Shown in pieces: positions 63,533-64,000 of a stretch of 64,000 nucleotides of DNA (the first letter of the stretch is position 1; each line of letters begins with the position of its first letter). Source of the DNA: Rhodobacter flavimaris (GTDB lineage Bacteria > Pseudomonadota > Alphaproteobacteria > Rhodobacterales > Rhodobacteraceae); assembly GCF_021378075.1 (NCBI RefSeq), contig NZ_JAJUOS010000003.1, positions 289,023 to 353,022 on the forward strand. Direction: 5' to 3'. A program made the translations under genes and the position numbers. The notes beneath the pieces are model-generated. The model had not been told where the DNA came from and ran no database searches. It was given only the letters and a program-made list of their open reading frames with translations.

Positions 63533-63919
63533 ATGGTTAAGAAACAGTATGACTGGGAGAACGGCGCCAGAATCGGACCGCACTCCAAGATCAAGCTCGC
63601 GATTATCAAAGAGTACATTCACGAGTATGTTCGTGTTAGATGTAGCTTGCCTCAGCAAGAGAGATTTCGACTGTCCTTTGTGGATGGGTTTTGTGGAGCT
63701 GGAGCATACGAATGTGGCACGCTCGGTTCCCCCTTGGTGGTGTTGCAAGCGCTCAAATCGGTGAGCGCCGAGGTGAATCTCAGAAGGAAAATAGATGGGT
63801 TCAAACCTATTTCCTTCGAGTTTTTCATGTACTTTAATGATCTTTCCCCTGTTGCCATGAAAGCCCTACGAGTTGTCCCCCGTCAGCGCCTATGGCACAG
63901 ATTTGAGGTTGTGATTTAA
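63533..63919 (+). CDS. Three-Cys-motif partner protein TcmP, truncated
   Basis: 128 codons. The N-terminal ~110 residues match the TcmP family: 'DWENGARIGPHSKIKLAIIKEYIHEYV' (about 7-33) and 'LSFVDGFCGAGAYECGTLGSPL' (about 48-70), a methyltransferase-like core, then 'FFMYFNDLSPVAMKAL'. Full family members have some 300 residues or more, so most of the protein is gone. Homology ends near 63868 and the remaining codons look like foreign sequence, consistent with an insertion. It starts 22 bp after the DUF5131 gene. Function of the pair is unproven; the setting is mobile. Confidence 0.78.
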   Translation: MVKKQYDWENGARIGPHSKIKLAIIKEYIHEYVRVRCSLPQQERFRLSFVDGFCGAGAYECGTLGSPLVVLQALKSVSAEVNLRRKIDGFKPISFEFFMYFNDLSPVAMKALRVVPRQRLWHRFEVVI

Positions 63920-64000
63920 GGAGGATTTGGGCTTCGTCGTAGTGACGAAGGAACGAAGATGAAGCCCAAATCCTCCAATTCAAAATCGCCGACCAAGCCC
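63868..64000 (+). mobile_element. Left end of an unidentified inserted element
   Basis: From about 63868-63876 the TcmP homology stops and TGTCCCCCGTCAGCGCC begins, looking like an element end. An open frame starts at ATG 63959 ('MKPKSSNSKSPTKP', AAGGAACGAAG upstream) and leaves the window. No transposase motif is yet visible in the few codons available, so the family cannot be given. Confidence 0.4.
63920..63976. repeat. Perfect 16-bp inverted repeat around a start codon
   Basis: GGAGGATTTGGGCTTC (63920-63935) and its exact complement GAAGCCCAAATCCTCC (63961-63976) enclose a 25-base loop holding the ribosome-binding site. The ATG at 63959-63961 lies at the loop/right-arm border. In RNA the hairpin would put the first codons into a stem and could limit translation from read-through transcripts. 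Confidence 0.7.

Noticed and set aside
1..64000. CRISPR arrays, tRNA or rRNA genes
   Set aside because: No regularly spaced repeats and no recognisable tRNA or rRNA segment were seen by eye; a dedicated scan was not possible.

Overview
This 64-kb window is GC-rich bacterial DNA that reads as an alphaproteobacterium of the Rhodobacteraceae (Paracoccus/Rhodobacter-like). The basis is the short RpoN-type sigma factor, the many ABC, TRAP and TTT solute transporters, tight ATGA/TGATG-coupled operons and IS6-family remnants. No ribosomal, tRNA or core housekeeping gene is visible. The content is almost entirely catabolic modules with local regulators, as on a chromid, a megaplasmid or an accessory chromosomal region; the replicon type is inference.

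Region 1 (1-18.0 kb) is polyamine and amino-nitrogen metabolism. A PotABC-type ABC importer runs into a PuuC-like aldehyde dehydrogenase, a class-I glutamine amidotransferase and an rpoN paralogue whose RpoN box has diverged. A FecR-domain protein, a CHASE2-class III cyclase, a DUF3307 membrane protein and a glutaminase fused to STAS and cyclic-nucleotide-binding domains follow. A second, minus-strand polyamine system (YdcSTUV-like importer plus PatD gamma-aminobutyraldehyde dehydrogenase) has its own LysR regulator and a perfect 17-bp palindrome in front.

Region 2 (18.7-44 kb) is carbon catabolism centred on hydroaromatic acids. It has a bifunctional 3-dehydroshikimate dehydratase/HPPD-like protein, a type II 3-dehydroquinate dehydratase (AroQ) and two shikimate/quinate dehydrogenase paralogues, one coupled to a TRAP transporter. 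Together these could take quinate or shikimate to protocatechuate. Beside them is a four-gene operon of unknown pathway (HMG-CoA-lyase-like, TIM-barrel isomerase, acylating aldehyde dehydrogenase, ThDP-dependent lyase/decarboxylase). Other members are a LacI-controlled class III CoA-transferase, an HpcH aldolase, a Gfo/Idh dehydrogenase, an AEC transporter, an acyl-CoA dehydrogenase with an IclR regulator, a TctABC tricarboxylate transporter and a GntR pair.

Region 3 (44.2-62.6 kb) lies between two decayed IS6-family transposases in the same orientation. It carries an amidase with a Dpp-type peptide/opine ABC importer, then one long operon: a BMP-family ABC importer, biuret hydrolase (BiuH), a second BiuH-like cysteine hydrolase, a cupin and allophanate hydrolase (AtzF). 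This is a complete uptake-and-degradation route for biuret, possibly also triuret, to ammonia and CO2.

Region 4 (62.6-64 kb) is visibly more AT-rich, mobile DNA. It has a Gp37/Gp68 (DUF5131) three-Cys protein gene interrupted by an in-frame opal codon, a truncated three-Cys-motif partner (TcmP) gene, and the start of an unidentified gene enclosed in a 16-bp inverted repeat.
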